Source of the DNA: an uncultured Clostridia bacterium
Lineage (GTDB): Bacteria; Bacillota; Clostridia; Christensenellales; UBA1242
Assembly (NCBI GenBank): GCA_937874195.1
Contig: CALNBM010000096.1
Span: 1 to 38,817, forward strand
Length of the DNA: 38,817 bases
Reading direction: 5' to 3'
A program made the position numbers and the translations under genes. The notes under the pieces were generated by a model that saw only the letters and a list, made by a program, of their open reading frames with translations, was not told where the DNA came from and did no database searches. This document shows, one piece after another, positions 17,876 through 25,789 of the stretch. How positions within the stretch are numbered: position 1 is the stretch's first letter; the number at the start of each line of letters is the position of its first letter.

Positions 17876-18574
17876 ATGATTATAGAAAGTTTTATAAATT
17901 TTATGCATAAAATATCAATGTTCACCGCATACATAAATAATAATTCATCTTTCCCTAAACCTTTAACTCAAAAAGAAGAAGCTGAATATATAAAGAAGTT
18001 TCATGAAGGTGATATGCGGGCAAAGGAAATTTTAATTCATCATAACTTGCGATTAGTTGCGCATATAGTAAAAAAATATAATCAAACGGATGAAACAGAT
18101 GATCTTATTAGTGTGGGGAGTTTTGGATTAGTTAAAGCTATTAACACATACAAGCAAGGACTGGGAACACAATTTAGCACTTATGCTGCAAGGTGCATAG
18201 AAAATGAAATATTAATGCTTTTGCGCGTTAATAAAAAACATAAATCCACGATTGGAATTGAAGATTTAATAGTAAGTGATAGTTATGACAATGAACTTTC
18301 TATTAATGATATAATTTTTGACGAAAGCAGTGATGTAACAAAAGAAGTTGAAGACTTGGTTCTAAGTGAAAAACTAGATGAAATATTAAAAAAAAGTTTA
18401 TCTGAAAGAGAATATAAAATTATGACAATGAGATATGGTTTAAAAAATCAACCGGTTTTAACACAACGAGAAGTTGCTAAAAAATTAAATATAAGTAGAA
18501 GTTACATATCTCGACTAGAGAAAAAATCATTAGAAGAACTTAAAAATATATTAAATAAATCTGATTACTTATAA
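17876..18574 (+). CDS. sigK: Sporulation sigma factor sigma-K-like, with a pro-sequence
   Basis: The 232-residue protein matches sigma-K of sporulating Bacillota along its length. A hydrophobic N-terminal extension of about 20 residues precedes AYINNNSSFPKPLTQKEE; then come region 2 (LIHHNLRLVAHIVKKY, DLISVGSFGLVKAI, FSTYAARCIENEILM) and region 4 (LSEREYKIMTMRYGL, TQREVAKKLNISRSYISRLEKK). In Bacillus the pro-peptide keeps sigma-K membrane-bound until it is cleaved in the mother cell. The gene is uninterrupted, so there is no skin-type element. A CATATATT box at 17837-17844 with an AATATA upstream loosely resembles a sigma-E promoter. The alternative is sigma-E; the N-terminal residues favour sigma-K. 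Confidence 0.85.
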   Translation: MIIESFINFMHKISMFTAYINNNSSFPKPLTQKEEAEYIKKFHEGDMRAKEILIHHNLRLVAHIVKKYNQTDETDDLISVGSFGLVKAINTYKQGLGTQFSTYAARCIENEILMLLRVNKKHKSTIGIEDLIVSDSYDNELSINDIIFDESSDVTKEVEDLVLSEKLDEILKKSLSEREYKIMTMRYGLKNQPVLTQREVAKKLNISRSYISRLEKKSLEELKNILNKSDYL

Positions 18575-18640
18575 ACTTAGAATGAAATGCTTTTAAGTAA
18601 ATTGAAAGGATAAATATTTTAAAATAGTCTATAATGAAAC

Positions 18641-19753
18641 ATGATATATTCTTATATTATTGTGGGATACCTATACTTTGTTTTTTTAATAGTTGTTTAT
18701 AAACAACAGAAAAAAAATAAAAATGATGCTCTTTTTTTAACTAAAACAACCACACTATATAATAAAAGTAAAATTTATAATTTTTCGCGCACTTTAGACC
18801 GCAGTATTTATTTTCAAAATATTAACATTAATATTTTAATAGGAACACTTGAAATAAATTTAATCTATAAAAAAAAGTGTTATACGGCTTTGCTATACAA
18901 ATTAAATAGGCAAACATTGTTTTCAAAAATAGAAATTGAAAATAAAAAAATTTATATAAAAATTACATCTTTTGCATCAAATATTATATTATTTATTTCG
19001 AATATTAAAAAGTTAAAACTGCTTACTTCCATCAATATAAAAACGAAAAATAAATGCTATCAGGTTAATAAAAGTTTAAAAAAAGTCATAATTATAAGTG
19101 ATAAAACAACTTATATTTCATCAAGTGCAATTATAAATAAAGCTCGAATATATTATAAAGAAAATTTAAATAAATTTAATATATTATTATATGTAAACAA
19201 AAATACTAGTTTATCATTTTATGATATAGGGAATATTGTATTTGTCAATAGTTTACTAGATTATGTCAATTATTCAACAATATGTGACAACTATTCCTAT
19301 CCTGTTGTCAACAATATACAAATAGGTGACAATTACAAAAATATTGATATTGCTATAAATAAACTAAACTTTACATTTAGCCATTATAAACTTGATTTTT
19401 TAAGACTGAAAAATAAAGCAATATCCGAGTTTATAGTTCAAAATAAAATCACAAATTTTAGTGAATATATTAATATTTTTGACACGAGTATTTTTTTAAA
19501 TTTTTCTTATGAGCATATAAAACTATATTGCTTTTCAAAAAAACTTTATTGTTTATTTTTGAAATATTTTTTATCACAAATTCTAGGCATTAAAATTAGA
19601 GCAAATACTATTAAATTTCTTAAAATTAATTCGCAAATTTCTTTTGACATTTTAATTAATAAACAAATAATTAACATTAAGCGGAGTCATTATAATATTG
19701 ATTTTATAAAGGATAAAATACAGTTTAGAAACCTAAATTTTATAAGAATTTAA
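18641..19753 (+). CDS. Uncharacterised membrane-anchored protein next to sigK
   Basis: I do not recognise this 370-residue protein. It has one N-terminal hydrophobic segment (residues 3-20), followed by a Lys-rich stop signal (KQQKKNKN), so most of it probably lies on one side of the membrane. The rest is beta-rich and unusually loaded with Ile, Asn, Lys, Tyr and Phe. The sequence is even more AT-rich than its neighbours, suggesting weak constraint. No ribosome binding site is visible; TATAAT at 18630-18635 lies only 5 nt before the ATG. It sits between sigK and rarA on the same strand. A sporulation link is only suggested by position. Confidence 0.65.
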   Translation: MIYSYIIVGYLYFVFLIVVYKQQKKNKNDALFLTKTTTLYNKSKIYNFSRTLDRSIYFQNININILIGTLEINLIYKKKCYTALLYKLNRQTLFSKIEIENKKIYIKITSFASNIILFISNIKKLKLLTSINIKTKNKCYQVNKSLKKVIIISDKTTYISSSAIINKARIYYKENLNKFNILLYVNKNTSLSFYDIGNIVFVNSLLDYVNYSTICDNYSYPVVNNIQIGDNYKNIDIAINKLNFTFSHYKLDFLRLKNKAISEFIVQNKITNFSEYINIFDTSIFLNFSYEHIKLYCFSKKLYCLFLKYFLSQILGIKIRANTIKFLKINSQISFDILINKQIINIKRSHYNIDFIKDKIQFRNLNFIRI

Positions 19754-19816
19754 TTTTGTTTGTTATCATATTATTTATGTGATACAATTTTTATATTATA
19801 ATAAAAGTTGTAGTAT

Positions 19817-21094
19817 ATGAATTTAATTAATACTAATATAAGAAAAAATTCCCCTCTTGCAGATAGAATGCGCCCTAAAATTTTAGATGAATTTTTAGGA
19901 CAAGAACATTTAATTTATAAAAATAGTTTTTTATGGAGAGCAATAACTTCCAATTCATTAGGAAGTTGCATTTTTTATGGACCGCCCGGAACTGGAAAAA
20001 CAACCCTGGCTAATATTATTTCCAACACATGCAATGGTATTTTTAAAAAATTAAACGCTGTAAGTTCTGGTGTTGCAGATGCAAAAAAAATTATTGCAGA
20101 AGCAAAAACAAACTTAGAAATGTATGGAAAAAAGACTTTTTTACTTCTTGACGAGTGTCATAGGTGGAGCAAGGCACAATCAGATTGTGTTTTGGAAGCT
20201 ATTGAAAATGGGACAATAACATTTATTGGTTCAACCACTGAAAATCCTTATATTAACATGACTAGCGCAATCGTATCTAGGTGCAGAGTTTTCGAATTTA
20301 AAATTCTTAATGATAAGGATATTAAAAAAGCCATATTAGTTGCAAAAGACGATAAAGAAAATGGATTTGGGAATCTAAAAATTAAAATAGAAGATGATGC
20401 ACTTAGCCATTTAGTGTGGGCAAGTGCAGGTGATGCCAGGTGTGCTTATAACGCTTTTGAACTGGCAGTTAAAACAACACCTCAGGATAATTTAGGCGTT
20501 ATTAAAATAACAAAACAAGATATTGAACAATCTATTCAAAAAGGTTCAATAAGCATAGATGAAACGACTAGTTATGACTTACTGAGTGCGTTTTGCAAAA
20601 GTTTACGAGGGTCTGATAGTGATGCCGCACTTTTCTACTGCATGAAATTAATAAATAGTGGTTACGATCCACTTATTATTGCTAGACGATTAATTGCTCA
20701 TGCCAGTGAAGATATTGGTATGGCAGACACAAACGCTTTACTTATTGCAATAAGTGCACTTACTTCTTGCGAAAAAATTGGTATGCCTGAATGTTTGTTA
20801 ACTTTATCTCATGCAATAATCTATATATGTGAGGCTGAAAAAAGCAATTCTGTATTACTTGCAATGGACGCAGCAAAAAAAGATGCGCAAAATTATATCA
20901 ATGTTAAAACTCCAAATCATTTAAAAAACCATACAACAGGGTATAACGACAAAACAGGAAATTATAAATATCCTCACGATTATGGCGGATATGTTAAACA
21001 ACAGTATTTACCAACTGAACTTAAAGATAGAGTTTATTATAAACCAAGTGAAAACGGAAAGGAAAAAAACTTGGTTAGGAAGAAGTTTAAATAA
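19817..21094 (+). CDS. rarA: RarA/MgsA replication-associated recombination ATPase
   Basis: This 425-residue clamp-loader-like AAA+ protein acts at stalled replication forks. It shows PLADRMRPKILDEFLGQEHL at the N-terminus, Walker A GPPGTGKT at residues 55-62, Walker B LLDECHRW, GSTTENPY and the arginine-finger motif SRCRVFE. The C-terminal tetramerisation domain has RGSDSDAALFYCMKLINSG, ARRLIAHASEDIGMAD and the closing KYPHDYGGYVKQQYLP. The length is normal. No strong ribosome binding site precedes the ATG. It is the last gene before a 775-bp non-coding stretch. Confidence 0.95.
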   Translation: MNLINTNIRKNSPLADRMRPKILDEFLGQEHLIYKNSFLWRAITSNSLGSCIFYGPPGTGKTTLANIISNTCNGIFKKLNAVSSGVADAKKIIAEAKTNLEMYGKKTFLLLDECHRWSKAQSDCVLEAIENGTITFIGSTTENPYINMTSAIVSRCRVFEFKILNDKDIKKAILVAKDDKENGFGNLKIKIEDDALSHLVWASAGDARCAYNAFELAVKTTPQDNLGVIKITKQDIEQSIQKGSISIDETTSYDLLSAFCKSLRGSDSDAALFYCMKLINSGYDPLIIARRLIAHASEDIGMADTNALLIAISALTSCEKIGMPECLLTLSHAIIYICEAEKSNSVLLAMDAAKKDAQNYINVKTPNHLKNHTTGYNDKTGNYKYPHDYGGYVKQQYLPTELKDRVYYKPSENGKEKNLVRKKFK

Positions 21095-21139
21095 ATAAGA
21101 TTTTATTTTAATACTTTATTATTTTTTAAAAAAAATAAA

Positions 21140-21300
21140 ATTATAAATAATAGCAGTAATACTGTTAGTTAAAATAAAATCCAACTCTGCCGTACAGTAG
21201 ATATTTAAAAATTTAGCTTAAATTTTTATGTAAAGATGCCACTAAAATCATTTCATTACTTTTTTAAATATCAAAAAAAAATAAAAAATGAAATAAAGAA
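21140..21300 (-). pseudogene. Possible older iscU-like remnant (tentative)
   Basis: This stretch and 25155-25300 share, in the same order, a CAAC..CAGT block, AAATTTAGCTT, AAAATCAT and a TTTCA..TTTT..AAAATGAA block. Insertions and many substitutions lie between them. Because the 25-kb copy is clearly derived from iscU, this one may be a more decayed sister. The match is weak and could be AT-rich chance; no reading frame survives. Confidence 0.3.
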
Positions 21301-21550
21301 TTATTTTAAACAAGCATACATTATTCATCTATTAATATATTATTAAACAAAATAAATTAACTCATTTTACTATTTATTAGCAAAATATTATCTTTATATC
21401 TAAAAATATTTTTGTGGTTTTAATTTTTGCTATTATATAACTATTAGTAAATAATAAAAGTTGCAAGAACTACCAATAGGGAATAAAACCACGCGTAAAT
21501 ATCCCCAAATATATTATAGTCTTATAAATTATTATCATTAATATTAAATT

Positions 21551-21741
21551 GCAAAATTAAAATGAATATTAATATAATAAACCAAAAATTAACGCTTACA
21601 AATTTAAACTTTTATATTGAACTACAAAATTATATGGAAATATTAATATAATAAACCAAAAATTAACGCTTACGCTTACAAATTTAAACTTTTATATTGA
21701 ACTGCAAAATTAAATATAATAAACAAAAATTAACGCTTATA
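21551..21741. repeat. Tandem repeat, 2.5 units of 73-80 bp
   Basis: Unit 1 (21551-21623, 73 bp) and unit 2 (21624-21703, 80 bp) both run from a (G/A)CAAAATTA start through AATAAACCAAAAATTAACGC to TTTATATTGAACT. A partial third unit covers 21704-21741. Unit 2 differs mainly by an internal doubling of GCTTAC. The units are nearly identical elsewhere, so the array is young. Confidence 0.85.
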
Positions 21742-21869
21742 CTAAAATAATTAAAACTTTTCAATTTTAATAATGTGATTAATTTAATAAAAAGTTTATA
21801 AAAACTAAAAAATTAATCTAAAATATTTTTATATATTTAAGAGCAAATACAAAATAAAACGGAGAGAAA

Positions 21870-23297
21870 ATGACATACGATTATGCAGTTATAGGTGGAG
21901 GAGTTATAGGATCTGCCATATTTAACAAGTTAGTTAGAGTGGGGAAAAGTTGTGTGATGCTTGAAAAAAACAACGATGTTTCAGTCGGCGTTTCAAAAGC
22001 GAACTCAGGTATTGTTCACGCTGGCTTTGATGCACCACAAAATTCTCTAAAAGCAAAGTTAAATGTTTTAGGCAATAAAATGATGCCAAAGTTATGCGAA
22101 GAGTTAAAGGTTAGATATAAAGAAATTGGTGCATTAGTGGTTGCCGATAATAATGCAGAAATAAAAAAATTATACGAAAATGGTTTAGCAAATGGAGTTT
22201 CAGGTTTAGAAATAATTGATAATGAAAAATTAAGACTACTTGTTCCAAAACTGTCTAATAAAATGACCTGCGCACTATATGCCAAAAATTCCGGCATAAT
22301 TTTACCGTATGAATTAACAATCGCTCTTGCAGAAGAAGGAGTTATAAACGGTGGAGTTGTTGAATTAGAGTTTGAGGTTGTTAAAGTAACTCGCAAAAAT
22401 AATACTTTTTCGCTATTTAGTGAAGATGGAAAACAAGTTAACGCTAATTATGTCATTAATGCTAGTGGTATGTATTTTAATAATGTTTCTAAAATCTTAA
22501 ACGCTGAAATTTATAAGATTATATACAGAAAAGGTGAGTATTTCTTACTAGACAAATGCGAAACAAATTTAACCAAACACACAATTTTTCCTTTGCCGTC
22601 AAAGATTTCAAAAGGTGTGTTAGTAACTCCAACTATTGATGGCAACATTTTAATTGGTCCAAACTCTATTCAAAAGGAAGATTATAACCCTGAAACATCA
22701 ATGGTAGGATTAAAAGAAGTTAAAAATAACGCAATTAAAAATTTTCCTAATATTGCTTTTAATAAAAATATTAGAAACTTTGCTGGTGTTCGAACGATTA
22801 TTGGTGATGATTTTGTTATTGAAAAAAGTAAATTACAAACAAATTTAATAAATATAGCAGGTATTTGTTCGCCCGGTCTTAGTGCCAGTCCTGCAATTGC
22901 GGAAATGGTTGTGAGAGACTTGCTCGAAATAAAAACTCCTGAAAGGACTATGATACCTAGAAAAAAAATTGAAACTATTAATAATAAATCACTTGAAGAA
23001 GTAAATAAACTTATTAAAAAAGATAGTAATTATGGAGTTATTGTTTGCAGATGCGAACAAGTTAGTTTAGCTGAGATTATTCAAGCATTAAACAGCCCTT
23101 TAAAACCACGCTCTATTGATGCAATTAAACGCAGGACGCGTGCGGGAATGGGAAGATGTCAGGGTTCCTATTGTTTAAATTCAGTGCTTAAAACAATTGC
23201 TATTGAAAAAAATATACCCATCGAAACCGTTACTAAAGAAAACAAAGGTAGCGAAATAATTATCGGCAATATTAAAGAAATAGGCGGTGACAATTAA
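21870..23297 (+). CDS. GlpA-like FAD-dependent oxidoreductase with a BFD [2Fe-2S] domain
   Basis: The protein has 475 residues. The N-terminal FAD domain starts YDYAVIGGGVIGSAIF and keeps the DAO-family core (KANSGIVHAGFDA, YVINASGMYFN, GVLVTPTIDGNILIGPN). The C-terminal part has the BFD-type iron-sulfur domain: VCRCEQVS near 390 and AGMGRCQGSYC near 425, supplying four cysteines. This architecture is that of anaerobic glycerol-3-phosphate dehydrogenase subunit A and close relatives. Its stop overlaps the next start by one base, and a DUF1667 gene follows. The three form the usual clostridial glpABC-like unit, but glpK and glpF are not adjacent, so the substrate is inferred. SD GGAGAG precedes the ATG. 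Confidence 0.85.
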   Translation: MTYDYAVIGGGVIGSAIFNKLVRVGKSCVMLEKNNDVSVGVSKANSGIVHAGFDAPQNSLKAKLNVLGNKMMPKLCEELKVRYKEIGALVVADNNAEIKKLYENGLANGVSGLEIIDNEKLRLLVPKLSNKMTCALYAKNSGIILPYELTIALAEEGVINGGVVELEFEVVKVTRKNNTFSLFSEDGKQVNANYVINASGMYFNNVSKILNAEIYKIIYRKGEYFLLDKCETNLTKHTIFPLPSKISKGVLVTPTIDGNILIGPNSIQKEDYNPETSMVGLKEVKNNAIKNFPNIAFNKNIRNFAGVRTIIGDDFVIEKSKLQTNLINIAGICSPGLSASPAIAEMVVRDLLEIKTPERTMIPRKKIETINNKSLEEVNKLIKKDSNYGVIVCRCEQVSLAEIIQALNSPLKPRSIDAIKRRTRAGMGRCQGSYCLNSVLKTIAIEKNIPIETVTKENKGSEIIIGNIKEIGGDN

Positions 23298-24517
23298 TGA
23301 ATTATGATGTGATAATTATTGGTGGTGGTGCTGCTGGTATGGCAAGCGCCATAGAAAGTGCAAAACTTGGTGCAAAAACTCTGCTTATTGAAAAAGATGG
23401 AAAACTGGGAGGAATTTTAATTCAATGTATTCATAACGGGTTTGGTGTTAAATATTTTAAAGAAGAGTTAACTGGTCCAGAATATGCTCATAGATTTGAA
23501 ACTATTGTTGCTAAAAACGATATTGAAGTAATGCTAAATACATTTGTTTTAAATGTTGGAAACGATAAAAGCGTTACGATAATTAATAAAAATGGAATGA
23601 AAATACTGCACGCAAAAGCAGTTGTTCTTGCGATGGGATGCAGAGAAAAAACTGCAGGTTCAATTAGTTTAACGGGAGTTCGCCCAACTGGAATTTTCAC
23701 TGCAGGTCAAATACAGCGTATGGTAAACATTTTAGGAAAAATGCCGGGAAAAAATATTGTTATCTTAGGAAGTGGTGATATAGGTTTAATAATGGCGCGT
23801 CGCCTTACTTTTGAAGGTGCAAAAGTTGAAATGGTGATTGAAATTATGTCAAACACAAGCGGATCAGCACGAAATGTTCAACAATGTTTAATAGATTTTG
23901 ATATTCCGCTTCACTTTAACACAACCATAACAAGAGTAGTTGGCAAAAATAGAGTTGAAGGAATTTATTATGCAAAAGTTGATGAAAAATTCAATGTTAT
24001 TGATAGTAGCGAAAAGTTTTTAAAATGCGATTGTATTTTACTTTCTGTTGGATTAATTCCTGACAACAGCGTAATATCTCAACTTGCGCTAAGTCGAATA
24101 ACAAACGGTGCTATGGTTGATGAGTATAGAGAAACAACTATTGAAGGAATTTTTGCTTGCGGAAATGTGTTGCATGTTCATGACCTTGTTGATAATGTAA
24201 CAGAAGAAGCAATTATCGCAGGAAAAAACGCAGCGCTTTATTCACAACAGAAATTAATTAAAGGAAAAAAATATAATATCTTTTCTGGTAATGGTGTTCG
24301 ATATAATATTCCAAACACTGTTTACAACGGAAGCGGAGAAGTTGAAGTGTTTTTTAGAGCAACTGAAAAATTTATAAAACATAGTATAGCTGTTAAATCT
24401 GGAGAGATTATTATCGCTAAAAAATTTGTTCCCTCTATAATACCTGGTACAATGCAAAGTATTAAAATTGATAAATCTAAAATTGATAATGATATTGAAA
24501 TAAGTATTCAACTTTAA
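23297..24517 (+). CDS. FAD/NAD(P)-dependent oxidoreductase, second subunit of the GlpABC-like unit
   Basis: This 406-residue protein has the pyridine nucleotide-disulfide reductase fold. The FAD site is YDVIIIGGGAAGMASAI at the start, an NAD(P) site GSGDIGLIMARRL lies near 160, and the late FAD motif GIFACGNVLHVHDLVD lies near 295. LAMGCREKTAG and LTGVRPTGIFTAGQ are typical of the partner of GlpA-like proteins in Clostridia. There is no redox-active CxxC in the usual place. It begins at the last base of the upstream gene and ends 14 nt before the DUF1667 gene. It probably passes electrons between the GlpA-like subunit and NAD(P) or another carrier (inference). Confidence 0.85.
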   Translation: MNYDVIIIGGGAAGMASAIESAKLGAKTLLIEKDGKLGGILIQCIHNGFGVKYFKEELTGPEYAHRFETIVAKNDIEVMLNTFVLNVGNDKSVTIINKNGMKILHAKAVVLAMGCREKTAGSISLTGVRPTGIFTAGQIQRMVNILGKMPGKNIVILGSGDIGLIMARRLTFEGAKVEMVIEIMSNTSGSARNVQQCLIDFDIPLHFNTTITRVVGKNRVEGIYYAKVDEKFNVIDSSEKFLKCDCILLSVGLIPDNSVISQLALSRITNGAMVDEYRETTIEGIFACGNVLHVHDLVDNVTEEAIIAGKNAALYSQQKLIKGKKYNIFSGNGVRYNIPNTVYNGSGEVEVFFRATEKFIKHSIAVKSGEIIIAKKFVPSIIPGTMQSIKIDKSKIDNDIEISIQL

Positions 24518-24531
24518 GTTTAGGAGAAGAA

Positions 24532-24867
24532 ATGGAATTAACATGTATTAAATGCCCAATAGGATGCAGAGTGACAATTAAAGAAAATACAAGCGGTGAT
24601 TATGAAGTTAGCGGAAATTTATGTCCGTTAGGTAAACAGTATGCTCTAGAAGAAATGACTGCACCTAAAAGAATAGTGACCTCTTTAATTCGCGTAAATG
24701 ATAAAGTTTATCCTTGTAAAACATCAACTGCTATTCCAAAAGATAAAATTTTTGAAGTATTAGAAGAAATTGGCAAACTTAAAATTTTTTCTGCGAATGT
24801 TGGAGATGTTGTTGTTAAAAACATATTAAATACCGATGCAGATATTGTTATTACAGGAACTAATTAA
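24532..24867 (+). CDS. DUF1667 family protein, third member of the redox unit
   Basis: The product is a small 111-residue protein with CIKCPIGCRVTI at the N-terminus and NLCPLGKQYALEEMTAPKRI. These four cysteines (CxxCxxxC...C) are typical of DUF1667 and probably bind a metal or Fe-S cluster. Family members are encoded beside GlpA/GlpB-like oxidoreductases in Clostridia and are thought to be their small subunit. SD TAGGAGAAG lies just upstream. No terminator is evident after the stop. Confidence 0.88.
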   Translation: MELTCIKCPIGCRVTIKENTSGDYEVSGNLCPLGKQYALEEMTAPKRIVTSLIRVNDKVYPCKTSTAIPKDKIFEVLEEIGKLKIFSANVGDVVVKNILNTDADIVITGTN

Positions 24868-25009
24868 TAAAATAATTTATATAGAAATTAACATATGCTC
24901 TTTTACGAATTTATTATTTATAGTTTCGATATTTTACCAAAACTAAATAAGTATTGTTACTTCTACTTATATTTTTTAAATTATTCAAATTTAAGTCCGA
25001 GTCGCTGCT

Positions 25010-25235
25010 TTTTACAATTGCATTTTTATTAAGCACGCTACAATGTAATTTTTTTAAAATAGGAAGTCCACCAGGATATTCAATTATTTCTTAATTTTAG
25101 ATTCAATGCATCTTTAATATATTTAATTTTAATAATTTTAGTGAAACAGATGATAAACAACAGCAGTAGCACAGTCAAAAGTTTCAAATTTAGCTTTTTT
25201 TAAGTCGCTTTGTCTTAGTGGGAATGAAAATCATG
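25010..25235 (-). pseudogene. Decayed duplicate of iscU
   Basis: Read on the minus strand, this stretch matches the middle and end of the iscU gene at 15.6-15.85 kb in order. Shared blocks are ATTTGAAACTTTTG-CTGTGCT with CTGCTGTTGTTT (rc of about 25157-25191), CATTGAATCT (rc of 25099-25108), a 31-nt block encoding EIIEYLGGLP with one mismatch (rc of 25062-25092), and CATTGTAGCGTGCTT near 25030-25044. Indels and substitutions between the blocks destroy the frame. No start region or matching iscS copy is recognisable upstream. It lies convergent to the DUF1667 gene. Confidence 0.8.
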
Positions 25236-25299
25236 ATAAATTAAACTTATGAGAAAAGTATTTCACTTTTCATAAAAAATAAGCAATGAAAAAGTGACT

Positions 25300-25789
25300 T
25301 TCCAATGAGGCTATCTATGTAAAAACAATGATTGGTGGAGGGTCATTACAATTTTTTATAATTTTATTTATTTTTATAGAAATTTTTGTATGTTTTTTTA
25401 AAAAAATTTTTTAACTTTATGAGATTAATATCTTATTATAAACGAAATTTTATGATTTTTTATAAAAAATATAGTTTTGTTTGAGTCAAATTTATTTTAT
25501 TAATATATTTGACTTTTATTTTTTTTTATATTAAACTGTACTTGGTATATTTAAGGGTAGAAAATTATTTATATCTTAAGGTTTAAAATTATATTCACTT
25601 AAATCCAGTGAAAATGGTTTAATAACTTCAAAAAATTTTCAAAACAACCCGATTTATAGATTATTAATTTATTTTATTATATATGTAAAACTTAACAAAT
25701 TTTTAATATTTGTTTCTTTAAATAAAATTTTAATATATTAATGACTTTAATTTGGTTGTTTAAATCACAAACTTATAAAGGAGAATAAA
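25300..25789. other. AT-rich non-coding stretch before RNase Y
   Basis: No open frame of note on either strand. A short inverted pair of GTCAAA(T) (about 25484) and ATTTGAC (about 25506) is the only local structure I see. The leader of rny with AAAGGAG is at the right end. No recognised riboswitch. Confidence 0.5.

Larger units (their letters stand above)
21095..21869. other. Gene-free AT-rich stretch with a decayed and a repeated part
   Basis: There is no credible open frame. The left part (about 21140-21300) resembles the decayed iscU region at 25.15-25.3 kb, the middle (21300-21545) shows nothing I can name, and 21551-21741 is a short tandem repeat. The ribosome binding site of the next gene (GGAGAG) lies at the right end. 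Confidence 0.6.

Noticed and set aside
18602..18635. SigA promoter just before the gene at 18641
   Set aside because: TATAAT is present, but the nearest TTGAAA is 22 nt away and the start would leave almost no leader.
21551..21741. CRISPR array
   Set aside because: Units are 73-80 bp with no spacer of unique sequence between them and no cas genes in the window.
24868..25789. Riboswitch or ncRNA in the gap between the DUF1667 gene and rny
   Set aside because: No recognised core motif; the only interpretable content is the iscU remnant.
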